From Bacillota bacterium (lineage in GTDB: Bacteria > Bacillota > Sulfobacillia > Sulfobacillales > Sulfobacillaceae), in the NCBI GenBank assembly GCA_021820675.1, contig JAKADI010000140.1, forward strand, positions 1 to 5,823: 5,823 nt of DNA, read 5' to 3'. The position numbers and the translations under genes are program-made. Positions 5,233 to 5,823 of this stretch are shown piece after piece. The first letter of the stretch is position 1. The number at the start of each line of letters is the position of its first letter. The notes beneath the pieces are model-generated. The model did no database searches. It saw only the letters and a program-made list of their open reading frames with translations, and was not told where the DNA came from.

Positions 5233-5730
5233 ATGAATACAAGCGATAAGAATCGGCCGATGACCATCGTGGGATGGTACTGCCCGGATCAGGGTGGTGG
5301 GAATCAGATTTTATCTGAGACTATAAGGACCTTGGCTGAGCGGGGCCAGGAAAACGACGTGGTGGGGCTCGAATGGCGCAATGTCCATGAAGCTTACGAT
5401 TTTCTTGCGAATCTGGAAGACCTCCTGGTCGATGTCATGGAAGCGCCGGACAAGGTTGTTGCCATTGTGCATTCCCGTGCGTTTCAAACTGTGGAAGGCC
5501 AGCGTCAAGAGGAGTTTCGCCAACTGATGGATACGATGAAAGAAGCTTTGGATTTTGTAGCCGACCATGACAGCGAGCGTGCAGCCCGCTTGACTGCTAA
5601 AGTCTATGTCCGTTTAAAAACCGCTCCTGTGCGCTACCAACGGCTATTTGACGGTTTATTGCACAAATATACCGGTGTCTTCCATACTCGCGCTAAAGCT
5701 TCATTGAGGCCACAGTCGGGTGAGGATTAA
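5233..5730 (+). CDS. hypothetical 165-residue protein, probably Crp/Fnr-controlled
   Basis: I do not recognise this family. The protein has no signal peptide and no membrane segment, so it is probably cytoplasmic. After a polar lead, residues 11-24 form a strand-turn segment (TIVGWYCPDQGGGN) with the only cysteine, C17, next to a Gly-rich turn. The rest (25-150) is predicted mainly helical, with charged amphipathic stretches such as 84-110 and 113-145. Histidines at 52, 80, 112, 144 and 151 are spread along the helices, but they do not fit the hemerythrin HHE pattern. ATG 5233 is preceded by GGAG (5219-5222) at 10 bases; the next ATG, at 5260, has no ribosome binding site. The divergent DUF2249 gene and the shared pair of Crp/Fnr-type sites suggest a role in redox, NO or energy stress. 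That is inference from context only. Confidence 0.75.
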   Translation: MNTSDKNRPMTIVGWYCPDQGGGNQILSETIRTLAERGQENDVVGLEWRNVHEAYDFLANLEDLLVDVMEAPDKVVAIVHSRAFQTVEGQRQEEFRQLMDTMKEALDFVADHDSERAARLTAKVYVRLKTAPVRYQRLFDGLLHKYTGVFHTRAKASLRPQSGED

Positions 5731-5733
5731 TCC

Positions 5734-5823
5734 ATGTTGGCAGAGCTGGTTGAAACGCTGAATTTTCATTTGCAGCTTATGGCACAGACTTTGAGGTACA
5801 TTTCCCTTATGGGCCTTACCTAA
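5734..5823 (+). CDS. possible 29-residue small protein or broken start of a larger gene
   Basis: ATG at 5734 begins three bases after the stop of the 165-residue gene and has GAGG (5722-5725) eight bases upstream, so translation from the same transcript is plausible. The product, MLAELVETLNFHLQLMAQTL followed by RYISLMGLT, looks like one amphipathic or weakly hydrophobic helix. The stop TAA coincides with the last base of the window, so nothing can be seen beyond it. It could be a true small protein, or the beginning of a longer gene interrupted by a frameshift or sequencing error. Confidence 0.4.
   Translation: MLAELVETLNFHLQLMAQTLRYISLMGLT

Noticed and set aside
5043..5267. 74-codon minus-strand frame running across the divergent spacer.
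   Set aside because: It runs through both Crp/Fnr-type palindromes and the start of the 165-residue gene and has no ribosome binding site; it is best explained as chance.

Overview
The window looks like a chromosomal segment of a Gram-positive-type bacterium. Ribosome binding sites are strong and purine-rich (AAAGGGAG, GGAGG, AAGGGGGG), and GTG and TTG starts are used as well as ATG. The gene set and base composition would suit an acidophilic Firmicute such as Sulfobacillus, but that assignment rests on general resemblance and is tentative. No rRNA, tRNA, CRISPR array, insertion sequence or phage gene was seen.

Layout, left to right. Positions 103-696 (+) encode an Xre-type helix-turn-helix regulator whose C-terminal half looks truncated or scrambled. 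A well-formed promoter with overlapping inverted repeats (858-899) then precedes a small exported or membrane-anchored protein with a His/Lys-rich tail (940-1311, +). A 294-base gene-free stretch follows, holding an imperfect direct repeat. Next come two convergent transporters: an SLC13/ArsB-type permease with two internal RCK_C (TrkA_C) domains (1606-3390, +) and a CPA1-type cation/proton antiporter (3359-4555, -). Their 3' ends overlap by 32 bases. The antiporter has its own promoter (4665-4693) and a leader of about 100 nt with a 9-bp hairpin, so its real start is probably about 34 codons inside the longest frame.

The right-hand part is the most interesting. A DUF2249 protein (4740-5006, -) and an unrecognised 165-residue protein (5233-5730, +) are divergently transcribed from a 226-base spacer. 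The spacer carries two Crp/Fnr-type palindromes (5078-5093 and 5136-5151). Each lies at about -41 relative to a -10-like hexamer pointing to its own gene, which is the geometry of class II activation. This suggests that one Crp/Fnr-family regulator switches on both genes. A 29-codon reading frame with its own ribosome binding site follows the 165-residue gene and ends exactly at the window edge.

Functionally, the middle of the window concerns ion and anion transport and pH or osmotic balance. The right part looks like a redox, NO or energy-stress responsive module of unknown activity. The regulator at the left has no clear target here.
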